From: Cricetomys ansorgei
Lineage: Eukaryota; Chordata; Mammalia; Rodentia; Nesomyidae
Length of the DNA stretch: 64,000 bases
Assembly (NCBI GenBank): GCA_026225945.1
Contig: JAMJFZ010001222.1
Location: 696,501-760,500, forward strand
Reading direction: 5' to 3'
The notes beneath the pieces were generated by a model, which was given only the letters and a program-made list of their open reading frames with translations, was not told the origin of the DNA and searched no databases. The translations under genes and the position numbers were made by a program. Positions 1 to 10,304 of the stretch are shown piece by piece. Numbering within the stretch: the first letter of the stretch is position 1; every line of letters begins with the position of its first letter.

Positions 1-243
1 GCTAGGGCTTTCTAGGGGGTGTTTGAGCAGCGATGGGGTGGCTAGACAGGAAGCTCATTCCAAATAGAGGAGAGTATATGCTAACACCGTACGGATGGCA
101 CCTGGTGAGGGGACCACAGGGGGCTGGAGCCTACAGGGCTTTCTCAGCCAGGTCAACAGTTTACCCTGCAGTGGGCAGTGGGAGGGGACTAAAGGAACTT
201 AAATAGGATAGGATGGGAGCAGAGAATGAAGTTGTGATGAGGG

Positions 244-246
<3 letters not shown>

Positions 247-292
<46 letters not shown>
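247..292. repeat. (TG)n microsatellite
   Basis: A pure TG run of about 23 units lies in otherwise unassigned DNA. Confidence 0.97.
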
Positions 293-294
<2 letters not shown>

Positions 295-600
295 GCATCT
301 GATTACTGTTACACTTAAGATGAAGCTATGGCTGATTATCAGAGGGAGGGAGAGGCAGGGGAAACTGGGATGTGTGCTTCACTGACTGGGCTGCAGGACA
401 TGACAGCCACTGGAAAACAATGCAGAACAGACACACTCAAGTACACACCCTCAGGTCTGCTCACTGCCCTTTCGGCAGCCAGCTGAACCCAGCATTCACA
501 GAAAGCAAGGTGTTTAGTCACCAAACTGCAGGCCAAGGAAACTTGTGCCTCGAGATCAGGGCTGTCCATCTGCTGCCAGCAACTATGCTAGATCATTCTT

Positions 601-655
601 TTTCTTCTTCCTCCCTCCCTTCCTTCCTTCCTTCCTTCCTTCTTTCCTTCTTCTG
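601..655. repeat. Pyrimidine tract (CCTT)n at a B1 tail
   Basis: A CCTT-rich run lies at the A-tail side of the minus-strand B1 that follows, so it probably grew from that tail. Confidence 0.85.
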
Positions 656-667
656 TTTTTGTTTTTG

Positions 668-806
668 TTTTGAAACAGGGTTCCTCTGTGCAGCCCTGGG
701 CTGTCCTGGAACTCACTCTCTAGACCAGATTGGCTTCAAACTCAGAGACTGGCCTGCCTCTGCCTCCCAGGGCTGGGATTAAAGGTGTGCACCACCATAC
801 CCAGTG
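668..806 (-). repeat. B1 SINE
   Basis: This reverse B1 shows GAAACAGGGTTCCTCTGTG, GGCTGTCCTGGAACTCACTC and TGGGATTAAAGGTGTGCACC in order. B1 is a 7SL-derived SINE and a marker of rodent DNA. Confidence 0.93.
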
Positions 807-910
807 AGGTATCTCAGAGAAACTCTTAGACTCATAAAGTAACCACTAGATGAAAGGACACCATGTTACTAGAAGACCATTGCCACCCTGAAGTCCATCT
901 ACTGACACAC

Positions 911-1040
911 CTGTGAGAGCCTGTGGGATCACCAAGCTGGGGGTGGTGGCCGCATCCTGAGGGATGGAGCTGAGGTCAGGTTCCGGGGTACTCCGTGGAG
1001 GTGACAGGGCCAAGGGAGTCATGAGCACTGGCGGCTTGAT
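911..1040 (-). CDS. Scml4: Scml4 coding exon (residues 53-95, partial gene)
   Basis: This exon continues the reading frame of the exon at 18509-18701. On the minus strand a CTCTCTTGCAG acceptor ends at 1041, and the exon runs 130 bp to a GTGTGT donor at 910. It encodes 43 codons beginning IKPPVLMTPLALSPPRSTPE and ending PQALT, plus one base, so the next exon must start in phase 1. The block LMTPLALSPPRSTPEPDLSS is a signature of vertebrate SCML4, just before the SLED domain. It is rich in proline, serine and SP/TP dipeptides and is probably a disordered linker. SCML4 is a Polycomb-group protein of the Sex-comb-on-midleg family; it has SLED and SAM domains but no MBT repeats, and acts in the nucleus. 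The frame is intact. Product and splice sites are read from the sequence; the function is family knowledge. Confidence 0.9.
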
Positions 1041-1059
1041 CTGCAAGAGAGATTGTATA

Positions 1060-1858
1060 ATCAATGAACAGCTAGACGTGCTCTCCATTCCATCCCCAAC
1101 CTCTCCTGGGTGTCCGCTAACTCTCACTACCCTTTCATATGTTTACACCTCCCTACCCCTCAGTGTTGGGAAAGGAGCTTCAGATTCAAGGTCGCGTTCA
1201 GAATTCATCTGGATTAGACTCCAAGGATAGCTCTGTACTTCTCACTTATGGTGGAACTTCCCGGATGACAGCTCCAGGCAGTGGGTGTAGGAACATATAG
1301 AGGTACGGGTAGTTACAACACAGGAGCCCCCTGAGAATCAGATGCAGACTGCAGGGCAGTGCCCTGCCTACCCCTCCAGCGTCCTGGGGACAGGGCCTTC
1401 CCTGTATCCACCAGGAGATGGACCTTGATGCTCATCTCATTCTCTGCTGAGCTCACAACTCACAGACATCACTGCTGTCCTAGAAAGAGAGCAGAAGCAC
1501 TCTCCCGGCGGCGGGCAGGCTGTTCAGTGGTGACTTCCTATAGCGCACTGTCAGACACAGCCTGGGTGAGGACAGGGATGGGCCGCCACCACCGTGAGGG
1601 TCCCCCGGAAACCACACACGAGGAGATAGAATCTGCACTTAATGGAATTGGAAAAGGCAAAGCAGTGATATCAGGTCAGCAAGTCACTCTGCACCTGGCA
1701 CTAGGTTGGGTCAGAGTAATGGGCAGCAGTGGGAGAATGAATGGGGAGAGATGCTGGATATAGTTTGAAGGTGGAATAAGTTTTTTAGTTTCTCCTTTTC
1801 ACCAGTAACTTATGTGGGACCCAACTCCAGAAGAAGCTAGTCGGTTTATAAAACTGGG
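1060..1858. other. Intronic DNA, nothing recognised
   Basis: About 800 bases of mixed composition contain no recognised repeat or exon. Short open frames here show no family resemblance. Confidence 0.5.
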
Positions 1859-2192
1859 TGTTGTGGAAGTTTATTTTTAGTTGTGTTTAAAATATTCGTT
1901 TTGTGCACTATTGGGGAAAGGGCTGCCTAGGTCTTGGCATTTGTATCGTCTGCAGGTGTTGGTTTTGTGTGGGGGATGTTTGATTGCTCATGATCTGCAT
2001 GTGCTATCAGGAGAACTTCTGCAGAGTTCTGGATCAATAAAAACACCTGAGTTCAGATGCTCAGGGTTCCACTGTCCAGGGATGGTGCTTGCCATGATGG
2101 TGATTGTCTCTGCTGAGGTCTGGTAGGGTTTGTACATATGAATATGCCTCCATGTCTTTCTTGGTGAGCCGCCACAGCAGAGTACAACTACA
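1859..2192 (+). mobile_element. ERV LTR, family A copy 1
   Basis: The element starts TGTTGTGGAAG and ends ACTACA, about 334 bp. It has an AATAAA signal within GGATCAATAAAAACACCTGA near 2032-2045. It aligns by eye over its length with 11252-11605, 27917-28245 and the reverse of 49405-49660. The bases just after it (AGTGGTGCCCA) match the primer-binding-like junction at 10305-10315, which suggests a 5' LTR with a scrap of internal sequence rather than a clean solo LTR. Class II (ERVK-like) is inferred, not proven. Confidence 0.75.
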
Positions 2193-2532
2193 AGTGGTGC
2201 CCAGGCATCAGGAGTTTCAAATGATTTTCAGTGCGTAGACACAGTTCAAGAGCCATTGCTCAATCCCCAAGCTTTTCGGCTTTTTAAAGCAACCTCTTGG
2301 AGGTCTTATTAAAATGCCAATTTTGATTCTGAGTTCTGGTGTAGGGCTCTGCATTATAATGAGCCCCCAGGTAGGAGGTGCCTGCGGATCCATGAACACA
2401 CTTTGGGCAGCCAGGTGATACGTTCCGTTGTTAACTCACGTGCATCCACATCCTAACTTTCTTCTAGACCTTTAGGATGAACTAATATCAATAGTGATGG
2501 AGAGAGTGCTCCAGACACCACAGCTCCCAGTG

Positions 2533-2751
2533 TCTGGGTTGCTGTTCTACAGCTGTGAGGGGACACCACGACCAAGGCAACTCTTATAAAAGAAAACATT
2601 TAATTGAGTTTTAGAGAGTTAGTCTATGATCATCATGGCAGGAAGAAGACAGGCCTGGCATTGGAGCAGTGCAGAAACCGAGAGCTTTACATCCTAATCT
2701 GTAGGCAACAAGCAGAGAGAGACTGACCCCAGCCTGGGATTTTGAAATCTT
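2533..2751 (-). mobile_element. MaLR LTR (ORR1-like), 3' part
   Basis: The sequence is the reverse of a rodent ORR1-type MaLR end, with the blocks ACCACGACCAAGGCAACTCT and ATCATCATGGCAGGAAG. The element stops at TTTGAAATCTT (2741-2751) and resumes after the same 11 bases at 5529-5539. It was therefore split by the 2.8 kb insert between. Confidence 0.75.
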
Positions 2752-2959
2752 TTTTAATAATATTTTTATTAATAACTTGAGTTAATATAATGAAAACAAA
2801 AAAAAAAAGAAAGAAAATTAAGTCAAATTTGTGTGTCAGGAGCATGGATGGCAGATTCACCATGGTCTTTGGAGGAAGAAAGCAGCTCTGACTGTGTTCT
2901 TTGACCTGGTCCACACTAGCCCAAGATGAAGCATGACAGAGTTTGACCTGAAGTTGGGC

Positions 2960-3770
2960 CTCACCGCCCAACCCAGATACCTAGCAGGCTCCTTAGTATC
3001 TTGCAAGCACTGGGGCACCTACAGGCTCCCTGACATCCCACAGGGACCAGAGCTTCCTGCAGGCACCTGGCCATCCCCAGGGATCCAGGGAATCTGACAG
3101 ACATCCAGGTATAATGCAGGCACTGGACCAACCTGATCTCAGACATCTCACAGGCACACAGACATCATACAAGTACCCAGTCCTCCAGCAGTCTCTTGGG
3201 CCTCCTGCAGGCACCAGGACTTCCAACGGGCACCTGGAGTTCCCACAGGCACCCAGACATCCCACAAGCATCAGGACGTCCCCCTGGCTATGGAATCCCA
3301 CAGATGCCCAGGTGTCATGAAGGCACTGGGCCAACCCCCAGGTACCTGGATATCTCACAGACATTCAGACATCCTGGAGTCACCAGGTCCTCCTGTGGGC
3401 ACCAGGGCCTCTTGCAGATACCAGGGCATCCCACAGGCTCCAGGGCATCTGGCTGATGCCTGGGCATCACTCTGACAGTAGGTCTACCCACTGTCACCCG
3501 GACATTTCACAAGGACCCCGATATCCCGCAGGCAACAGAACATCCCACAGGCATCAGAAACTCCCACAGGCTCCCAGACCTCCCCTAGTCACCTGGGCCT
3601 CCTGCATACATCTGGCTTTCTTGTAGGGACCCAGCTATCCCATGGGGATCTGGTCTTCCTACATGCACCTGGTCATCACACAAGCACCCATAAGTACCCG
3701 GACTTTGTACAAGCCCCTTGACTCCAGGCAGGCACCTGAACTTCACACAGGCACCAACCAGCCTGCCAAA
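2960..3770. repeat. Degenerate ~20-bp minisatellite
   Basis: About 40 diverged units follow a pattern close to CCCACAGGCACCCAGACAT. The clearest successive units lie at 3230-3310. The array sits inside the composite insert near its 3' end on the minus strand. The long overlapping frames here are repeat products rather than genes. Confidence 0.8.
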
Positions 3771-3928
3771 ACAGGTGCCCCATGGGGCCAGGCTCAACCA
3801 CACAGTGAACTCTGGTGGTGTCAGCAACGCAGATATCTTTCTAATTGCTCTGGTCCTCATGAGCTTTTTGAGGTTTCTGAGATCTCTTTCAAAAGGAGGA
3901 GACCCAACCCCCAGTAAGGAATATTCTT

Positions 3929-4555
3929 CAGCTGGGACATCTTGCTGTTGCCCAGGATTGGGGTGATCCTGAGGTCTGGGAGAGTGATCAGGGTCACTAC
4001 CTGCTTGAGCTCTGATTGTTGCACACACAGCCCCTCTGCCTTGGCCTTTGTGCTTGAAACCCTTGACATCACCACAGACCATGGTCTCCCCGCCCCATCA
4101 AGGAGAGTACCACACATAGCAGCTACTGCCTCAGGAGTGGTAGAATTGGCCCGGTGTGCAGTGAAAACGTCAGGAGGGTCTGTGGGTCACTAGAGGACAG
4201 GTCTCTTGTGTGGATACTCAGTCCAGGAGCTGAGCCACTCCAGCTGGGCTATCCTGTTGCTGCGGAATAGGGTGGTCCTGTGACTTGGCGGTTAGTTTGG
4301 GGGCAGGACCTGTTCCAGCTCCATACTGCTGCATCCCACCCCGTCCCTATGGTCTGTCCTTGGTGCCTGCAGCCCCTAGTGGTACTTCTGTGCATGCTCT
4401 CCCTTCACCCATCAGGGAGAGCAATATGAATGGCAGCCATGGCCATGGAGTGGTGGAACTGGCCTGGCAGACAGTGGGGAGGCTGGGATGGTCTGGTGGC
4501 AGTCTGAGGGCCTATCCATCTGTTGTCTGCCCTGAGTGCACACTCATGCCTGCCC
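3929..4555. repeat. 313-bp tandem duplication, two diverged copies
   Basis: Three anchors recur at a spacing of 312-313 bases: CAGCTGGG at 3929 and 4241, TCTCCC...CCATCA at 4085 and 4398, and GAGTGGT near 4135 and 4448. A weaker third copy may begin near 4560. The copies are diverged and carry no recognisable gene. Confidence 0.7.
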
Positions 4556-5528
4556 CGGCCTCCAGCCACGTGTCTCCTAGTGGCACTCCCTGTTGTTCCC
4601 ATGTTTGCCTGGTCTCAGAGTCTGCCTGTCTTCTCAGAGAGTATGCTTGCTTCATTTAGGGAGTGGCAGTTCCAGCCTGGTGGGTCACAATCAGGTGACC
4701 AGTTTGTGGCCTTAGCCTCATGGCATCCCAAGCACCTCTCCCTCTTGGGTACAGCTAGCTCCCTTGTCCTCCATCCTGTTCCTGACTTTGTCTCTAGGTC
4801 AGGATCATTCATGCAGGCCAAGCCTCCGGGTGGCTCATCATTTTTAATTCACTAAGTTCCTCCCACCTGAGTGTCCTTCTCCCAGTCCACGAAAGGGGGG
4901 GGGGGTCCTTGACATGCAGCAGCAGAGCCATCTTGATCCCCTTGATCTTCCTCCGTGGTTCTGATCCTGAAACCCGGACTCCCTCACTGCCTTCTCCTCC
5001 GTGTCTCAGGCAGCACCCACAGGCTGAGTGGGGCCCCAGCCGGTCAGGCAGCCATGGTGCGGGCAGGCCTGCTCCTGTGTCTGTCTACTGTGGTTTCTGC
5101 CTGTCCGTTCCTGATTCTCCTCCCAGCTCACTCCTCCAGGCGGGAACTGAGGACTGGTAGGGTGAATCCGGGGACTGATCCCATGGGCTGAACGGGAGCC
5201 CCCGTCTTGCAGGCAGCGTGTGATACGCAGCCTGCCCCATGGAGGAGCTGCCTCCCCAGGCTCTGCTCATCCCTTGCCTCTTCCACACCGTGCAGGCCAG
5301 AAACACCCTCCGGTTCGCCCTCCATATTGCTCTGTCACCCTCACCGTGTCTTTCCAACCAGTCTGGATTCTCATAGTTTATGTCTTTGGACCCGACGCCA
5401 AGGTAGCGCCTCCCATTCCACAAACTCATGAGGGGCGGTAGACATCCTGAGCGGGGGCAGCGGGGGGACTCTGGATCCCTGATGGACCCTGCTCACCACC
5501 CTGACCCTATCTTGAATCTCTCCTAGGC

Positions 5529-5693
5529 TTTGAAATCTTAAAGCTCACTTCCAGTAACACATCTCCCGCAATAAGGTCACACCTACTCCAGCGGGACCGT
5601 GCCTCTTAATCCTTCCTAACAGTTTCACTCCCCGGCGACTAAGCACTGGAACACATGAGCTGTGGGAGCCGGTCTCATTCAAACCACCTGACT
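5529..5693 (-). mobile_element. MaLR LTR (ORR1-like), 5' part
   Basis: This is the remainder of the element split at 2751. It shows the reverse of the MaLR block for AGGTGTGGCCTTGT-like sequence and ends CTCATTCAAACCACC, the usual start of the LTR read on the minus strand. Confidence 0.7.
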
Positions 5694-5699
5694 CATTAC

Positions 5700-6400
5700 G
5701 CTGTATTCAGTCATTTATCATCCTACATGTTTCAAGCCAGACGGAAGCTGGAGAATGAGTTCTCTAACTGTTTTGTGATATGACTAGGAGAGAAGCAAAC
5801 CAAAGATTACACTCATGGAGCTGATTCTGTAACGGGGCAGGGGAGGTAATAAACATGACTACCTGTGTTACAGTGTTAGAAAGCCACCTAAGCCAGGGCT
5901 GGCAATGGGGGGGGGCTGGGAAATAACTGGAAAGTTGTACTTTGTGAAGTTTTAAAACAGAATGGCTTGGGCACATTACGTAAAGATTGAATTGAACAAG
6001 TAACACAACTGTCTAGGGGAAGAATGTTCCTGGCAGTGAGGACATCGAACACCGAGGTCCTGATGCAGGAGTAAGGGGTCCAGAGTGAGGTTGGAGAGGT
6101 AAAGAAGTGAGGTGCAGAGCTTCGGGGCACAAGGCCTCAGGCTACGGCCCTGAGCACTTCTGAGTAGACAATGAAATTCCCCATCTCTGGTTCCTCGTGG
6201 TAAAATGGAGGCTTGAAGGGGTGAGGCGGAAGGAGGGGTGCTAATCTAGAGTCGATGAGAGGGAGGTGGCTGTGGGTGGCTGGGGTGACCGCAGGAGGTG
6301 AGCAGCTGGATGGTTTCTGGAAACATTTGGAGGTAGAGATGTCTGGGCAGAGAGAAGTCACAATTTACTCTGAGGGTTCGGACCAGGAGGACTTCGGGTG
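5700..6400. other. Intronic DNA, nothing recognised
   Basis: This 700-base stretch shows no clear repeat or exon; a short G run lies at 5908-5917. Confidence 0.5.
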
Positions 6401-6404
6401 TGAA

Positions 6405-6440
6405 GGCTGGATTACAGGTGTGCTCCACCACACCCAGGTG
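6405..6440 (-). repeat. B1 fragment
   Basis: Only the terminal block GGATTACAGGTGTGCTCCACC of a reverse B1 is present. Confidence 0.5.
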
Positions 6441-6579
6441 GGTTAACTTTCTGTTGGAATAAACTGAGAAAATGATGGAAAGAACAGAAGAAAATAAAGC
6501 CAACCATTTGTAGGAGTTTTGTCATGGAGGGGAACAGAGAACTATCCACAGCAATGGGAGAAAGCAGAGTGAAAAGATG

Positions 6580-6870
6580 GAGCCTACGATGAGATGCCAC
6601 CACACACTCTTGGGGCAGACACTGTCAAAAGGAAAAACAAAAAACCAAAATGGCGATGCTGGCAAAGTTGTGGGGACTAGAACGCTGTGTAACGGGAATA
6701 TAAAACGCTGTCCTCTCTATGGAAATCAGGAAGAAAGCTTCTTGAAAAATCCAAAGTAGAACGGCCACACATCCCAGCTATTCAGCACACACTCAGAGGA
6801 AAGAGCTGCAAGCAGTCTGGAAGAAACGTCCAGACACCAACTTTATAGGATCACCCTTCACGGTAGTCAG
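6580..6870 (+). mobile_element. Old L1 fragment (3' end of ORF2)
   Basis: The stretch follows the L1 ORF2 end: GATGAGATGCCACCACACACT, AATGGCGATGCTGGCAAAGT, then CTCTATGGAAATCAGGAAG. It is a diverged, frame-broken relic of a reverse-transcriptase element. Confidence 0.75.
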
Positions 6871-6879
6871 GAGGCAAAC

Positions 6880-8030
6880 AGAGCGATCGGCACGGGGATT
6901 GCAATGGGTGAAGCCGGAGGAGTGGAAATGGTGTCGAGTGCAGAGCTTCGCGTTTGCAGCGCTAGACTAGACTAGATTAGCCACAGCGTGACTAACTTAT
7001 GCTTAGAGACAGTTGCAATTTAATTTCTTATTATGTGTAGGCTTCTCACCACAATTTAAGACATTCTTAAAACGGTTTTTTAAAAAAAAAAAACAAAACT
7101 TTTTTGTTCTTTTTAGTTCCAAGACAGAAGTCGGTTTTAATGCTGATGTCAATGGATCCAGGAGAGGAGAAGCATTGGCTTGATGATATGGTGGCCACAC
7201 CTGCTGGCCCTGAGCAGATGCTGGGGATGTTTGGTGGACATCATGGACTCCCACAGAAAGGAAGCAGAATTAAAGGTGTGCATGAGCTGAGTGCATGGTG
7301 GGACTGGGAGCTTGCAGAAGGGATTTACTAGATGGAGACTTTAGTTCCTTCACTGGACCAAAAGCTGGTGTAGGAGGATGGAGAGGCTAGCATGTTAATG
7401 AACGAGAGTGGGATGATGGGAAACGGAGCACGGCCAGTGAGTGGCACTGCGGAGACAAAGGCAAGCGTGGAAGCCAATCTGAAAGGCGACCAGCCAACAG
7501 CAAGCATGGTGGCTGCACAGTGGTGCTGTGTGGGCCGTTGGGACCTCTTATCCTGCTTACCCAAAGCTCCAGCCACCAGGAGACATGGCATTTCGTTCTG
7601 AGTGTAGCATCTGAAAAAAATTAGAGGAAATGTGGCAACACACTGTTGAACAATGGAAAAGTAATTTCAAAGACGCCTGGGTTGTGGGGAAACTTGGAAG
7701 CCTGCTGTGACTCTGTCACCATGATTTGGCTTCCTGGACTGCTCGCATAGGGCAGCAGCTTGCTTGTCCTAAGAGTAGGCAGTGGGCTTTCTATGGGTGT
7801 CATCCTGCTCTGCATGGCTTGTGATGGGGCGGCAGATGGAGAGGGGCCCAAAGGCTCTGGGCAGTAGACTCTGGGAGAACCCTAGTCAGTTCTCCTTCCC
7901 TAATTCTCAGTCCACTGACCCCCAACCTACACATAATTCTACCCACTAGGAAACCAGATCAGCAAATTGTGGTTTATTTGCTTTATGTTCTTCAAGCAAA
8001 TCAACATGACGTTCCTTTGTTCCTTCCCTA
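6880..8030. other. Intronic DNA, nothing assigned
   Basis: This stretch has an A-run at 7081-7092. No family was recognised. Confidence 0.4.
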
Positions 8031-8039
8031 GAGTGACTG

Positions 8040-8208
8040 ATGGTGATGATGGTGGTGGAGATGGTGGTGGTGATGGTGGTGATGGTGGTGGTGATGGTGG
8101 TGATGATGGTGGTGATGGTGGTGGTGATGGTGGTGATGGTGGCGGTGGTGATGGTGGTGGTGGTGGTGATGATGGTGATGATGGTGGTGATGATGGTGAT
8201 GATGTTGA
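8040..8208. repeat. (GGTGAT)n-type trinucleotide/hexanucleotide array
   Basis: GAT and GGT triplets alternate for 168 bases (for example GGTGGTGATGATGGTGGTGA). It is open in several frames only because of its triplet period. Confidence 0.95.
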
Positions 8209-8414
8209 ATAGTGAAATCTCAGACTCATGAACCACATAACAATCCTAACATCTCATGCTTTTTCTCTATTATATTTATTAATGTTGGATTTGTCTGTGG
8301 AGCTCATTTCAAATGAAGTCATAGTGTTACAATTAGCTACCATTTCTGCCTAAGTGAAGCAATCACAAGATCAGGTGATCAACTGATTGCAAGAAAAGGC
8401 TTCCTTGTTTACCC

Positions 8415-8775
8415 TGTGTGGTGCTGTGAATGAGAATGGCCACCATATGCTCATAGATTTTTATACTCGGTCACCAGGGAATGGCACATTTGAAAGGATT
8501 AGGAGGTGTGGCCTTGTTGGATGAAGTGTGTCACTGGAGTGGTCTTTGAGGTTTTAAAAGCCCACTCCAAGCCTAGATCTCTCTCTTCCTGCTGCTTGCA
8601 GATCCAGATGTAGAGTTTCCAGCTACTTCTCCAGTACTATGTCCGCCTACATGCTGCCATGCTTCCTGCCATGCTGATAATGGACTAAACCTCTGAAACT
8701 GTAAGCAAGCCCCAGTTAGAGTTGCCAGGGTTACAGCATCTCTTCACAGCAAGAAGACACTGACTAAGACATCAC
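8415..8775 (+). mobile_element. MaLR LTR (ORR1-like)
   Basis: It carries GCTGTGAATGAGAATGGCC, AGGATTAGGAGGTGTGGCCT, AATGGACTAAACCTCTGAAA and an end GACACTGACTAAGAC, the usual order of ORR1-type LTRs. MaLRs are non-autonomous ERVL relatives common in rodents. Confidence 0.75.
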
Positions 8776-9018
8776 CCTCTACAGATGCTGGGACTTTCAA
8801 ACAAAGAAGGAATCTTTTGTAGACTGTGGGCAGCACTGTGGTAGGGGTATGTTCCAAGGGACTCATGCACCTGGGGCCTGGTTCTCAATATATTAAGAGA
8901 TGCAAGAACCCTAGGGAGGAGGTTAGGCCATTGTGACATCACCTCGGGAAAGGACTGATTCTGACTATTGAAGTAAGTTAGTCTCTGTGAGAACAGGTTG
9001 TTTTAAAAGTAGCATGAC

Positions 9019-9152
9019 TGGGCTGTGAGATGATGGCACATGCCTTTATCCCAGCACTCGGGAGGCAGAGGCAGGTAGATCTCTGTGAGTTCGAGGCCAG
9101 CCTGGTTTACAGAGTGAGCTTCAGGAAAGTCAGAGCTACTTCAGAGAAACTT
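9019..9152 (+). repeat. B1 SINE
   Basis: ATGCCTTTATCCCAGCACTC and GTGAGTTCGAGGCCAGCCTG are diagnostic. Its A-tail has been replaced by the CA/TA microsatellite that follows. Confidence 0.95.
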
Positions 9153-9245
9153 CACACACACACACACACACACATGTATACATATTTACACACATACATA
9201 CATATATATATGTATATATATACATATACACAAATACACACACAC

Positions 9246-9307
<62 letters not shown>
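9153..9307. repeat. (CA)n-(TA)n compound microsatellite
   Basis: A CA run grades into a perfect TA run (9255-9307), at the 3' tail of a B1. Confidence 0.97.
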
Positions 9308-9309
<2 letters not shown>

Positions 9310-9415
9310 AGACTGGCCATGTATGGTAGCACATGCCTTTAATACAGCAGCAGTCAGGGCCACACAGAAAAACCCTGTTTCAAAACAACATCAATGAACA
9401 AAAGCAAAGAAAGTG
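9308..9415 (+). repeat. B1 fragment
   Basis: GGTAGCACATGCCTTTAATA and a run ending AACCCTGTTTCAAAACA mark a B1 with an internal deletion. Confidence 0.7.
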
Positions 9416-9639
9416 TGACTGACCCCACACACAAAGTTCCTTTTTCACCAGGTGACTCATGGGTCTCTATCACATCTGATCACACTACTGTAATATCTTC
9501 TGCCTAGAGGCCTCACCAGAAGCCAGAGCCATCCATGTTCTGTGTCTCCAGGACTGTGAACTAGTTAACCCTCCCCCTGCCCCTCTCGCTCTCTCTCTGG
9601 GTGTGCGTGTGAATGCAAGTGCACACACTGGGAATGGAA

Positions 9640-9703
9640 ACCAGGCTATCATGCCCATGGGACAAACACTCTACAACTGAGCTGTATTCCCAAACCAAAA
9701 AGC
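9640..9703 (-). repeat. ID-like SINE fragment
   Basis: CTCTACAACTGAGCTGTATT is the reverse of an ID head (TAGCTCAGT...AGAG), a tRNA-Ala-derived SINE. Confidence 0.55.
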
Positions 9704-9933
9704 TCATTTTTTAATGAATTATGCATCCACCACTCTTTTGTTACAGTGATCACAATGAGGCTAGTATTGTAGCAGGACATTTGGAAGAAGTTTTTGTTAT
9801 TTTGGTTTCTTTAAAAATGCAAAATGGTGTTTGGACCAAATTTATGTTCCCATCCCAGGTGTGGTGGATGATTATGAGTTTGATTTGGAATACTTGAGGC
9901 TGGTGGCTATAATTGGTTAGGTGTTTTGGCACA

Positions 9934-10304
9934 TGTAGCTTATTCTTGGGATTGTGTGCTGCTTGGGTTTATGGGAATTTTTGCTCAGAGTTAAAAGGTT
10001 TGAAGCCCTGAGAGCTGGAGGTGGGTGTTTTGTTGGTTGGTTTGTCTGTCCTTAGTGTATTGATTCTTGCATTAAAAAACAAAAGGTTGGAGAGATTGAG
10101 TTTGCAGATAGTGAGCTGAGACACTAGTCTGACTCACTGTCAGCTAGTCCTCTCTAAGTTTAGGACAGCCTAAAAAGGCTGTGAAGATGTCTACCTTTCT
10201 CTCTTTCTCTATCAAGGCTGCCTGCAAAAGTGGTAAAAATTTCTTTCTATTCTTCCTTTCTCTTTCCCTAAACTGAGGCTAAAAGATTCTTGTTTACTAC
10301 TACA
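9934..10304 (+). mobile_element. Possible 5' LTR of a chimeric ERV
   Basis: The stretch begins TGTAG and ends CTACA, an inverted pair, and is followed after two bases by the primer-binding-like TGGTGCCCAATGTAGG. Its body does not resemble the 3' LTR at 11252-11605. The left border is a guess; the right border is better supported by the junction. Confidence 0.35.

Larger units (their letters stand above)
2752..5528 (-). mobile_element. 2.8 kb composite retroposon inserted in a MaLR element
   Basis: The segment is flanked by the 11-bp direct repeat TTTGAAATCTT (2741-2751 and 5529-5539), which looks like an L1-type target-site duplication. On the minus strand its 3' end has AATAAA (2770-2765) followed by a short A-tail (2755-2752). 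Within it, from 5' to 3' on the minus strand, are about 1 kb of GC-rich DNA, a 313-bp tandem duplication (about 4560-3929), a degenerate 20-bp minisatellite (about 3770-2960) and about 200 bp of AT-rich 3' end. No ORF1/ORF2 motifs, LTRs or SINE boxes were seen. It may be a non-autonomous SVA-like element or a retrocopy of a noncoding RNA. I do not recognise the family. Confidence 0.6.

Noticed and set aside
3585..4082. 165-codon minus-strand frame in the composite insert
   Set aside because: It spans the VNTR edge and the tandem repeat, shows no recognisable domain, and is a chance frame of GC-rich DNA.
7939..8238. Open frames rich in DGGGD, SPPP or TTTIT
   Set aside because: All frames of the GGT/GAT array are open on both strands.
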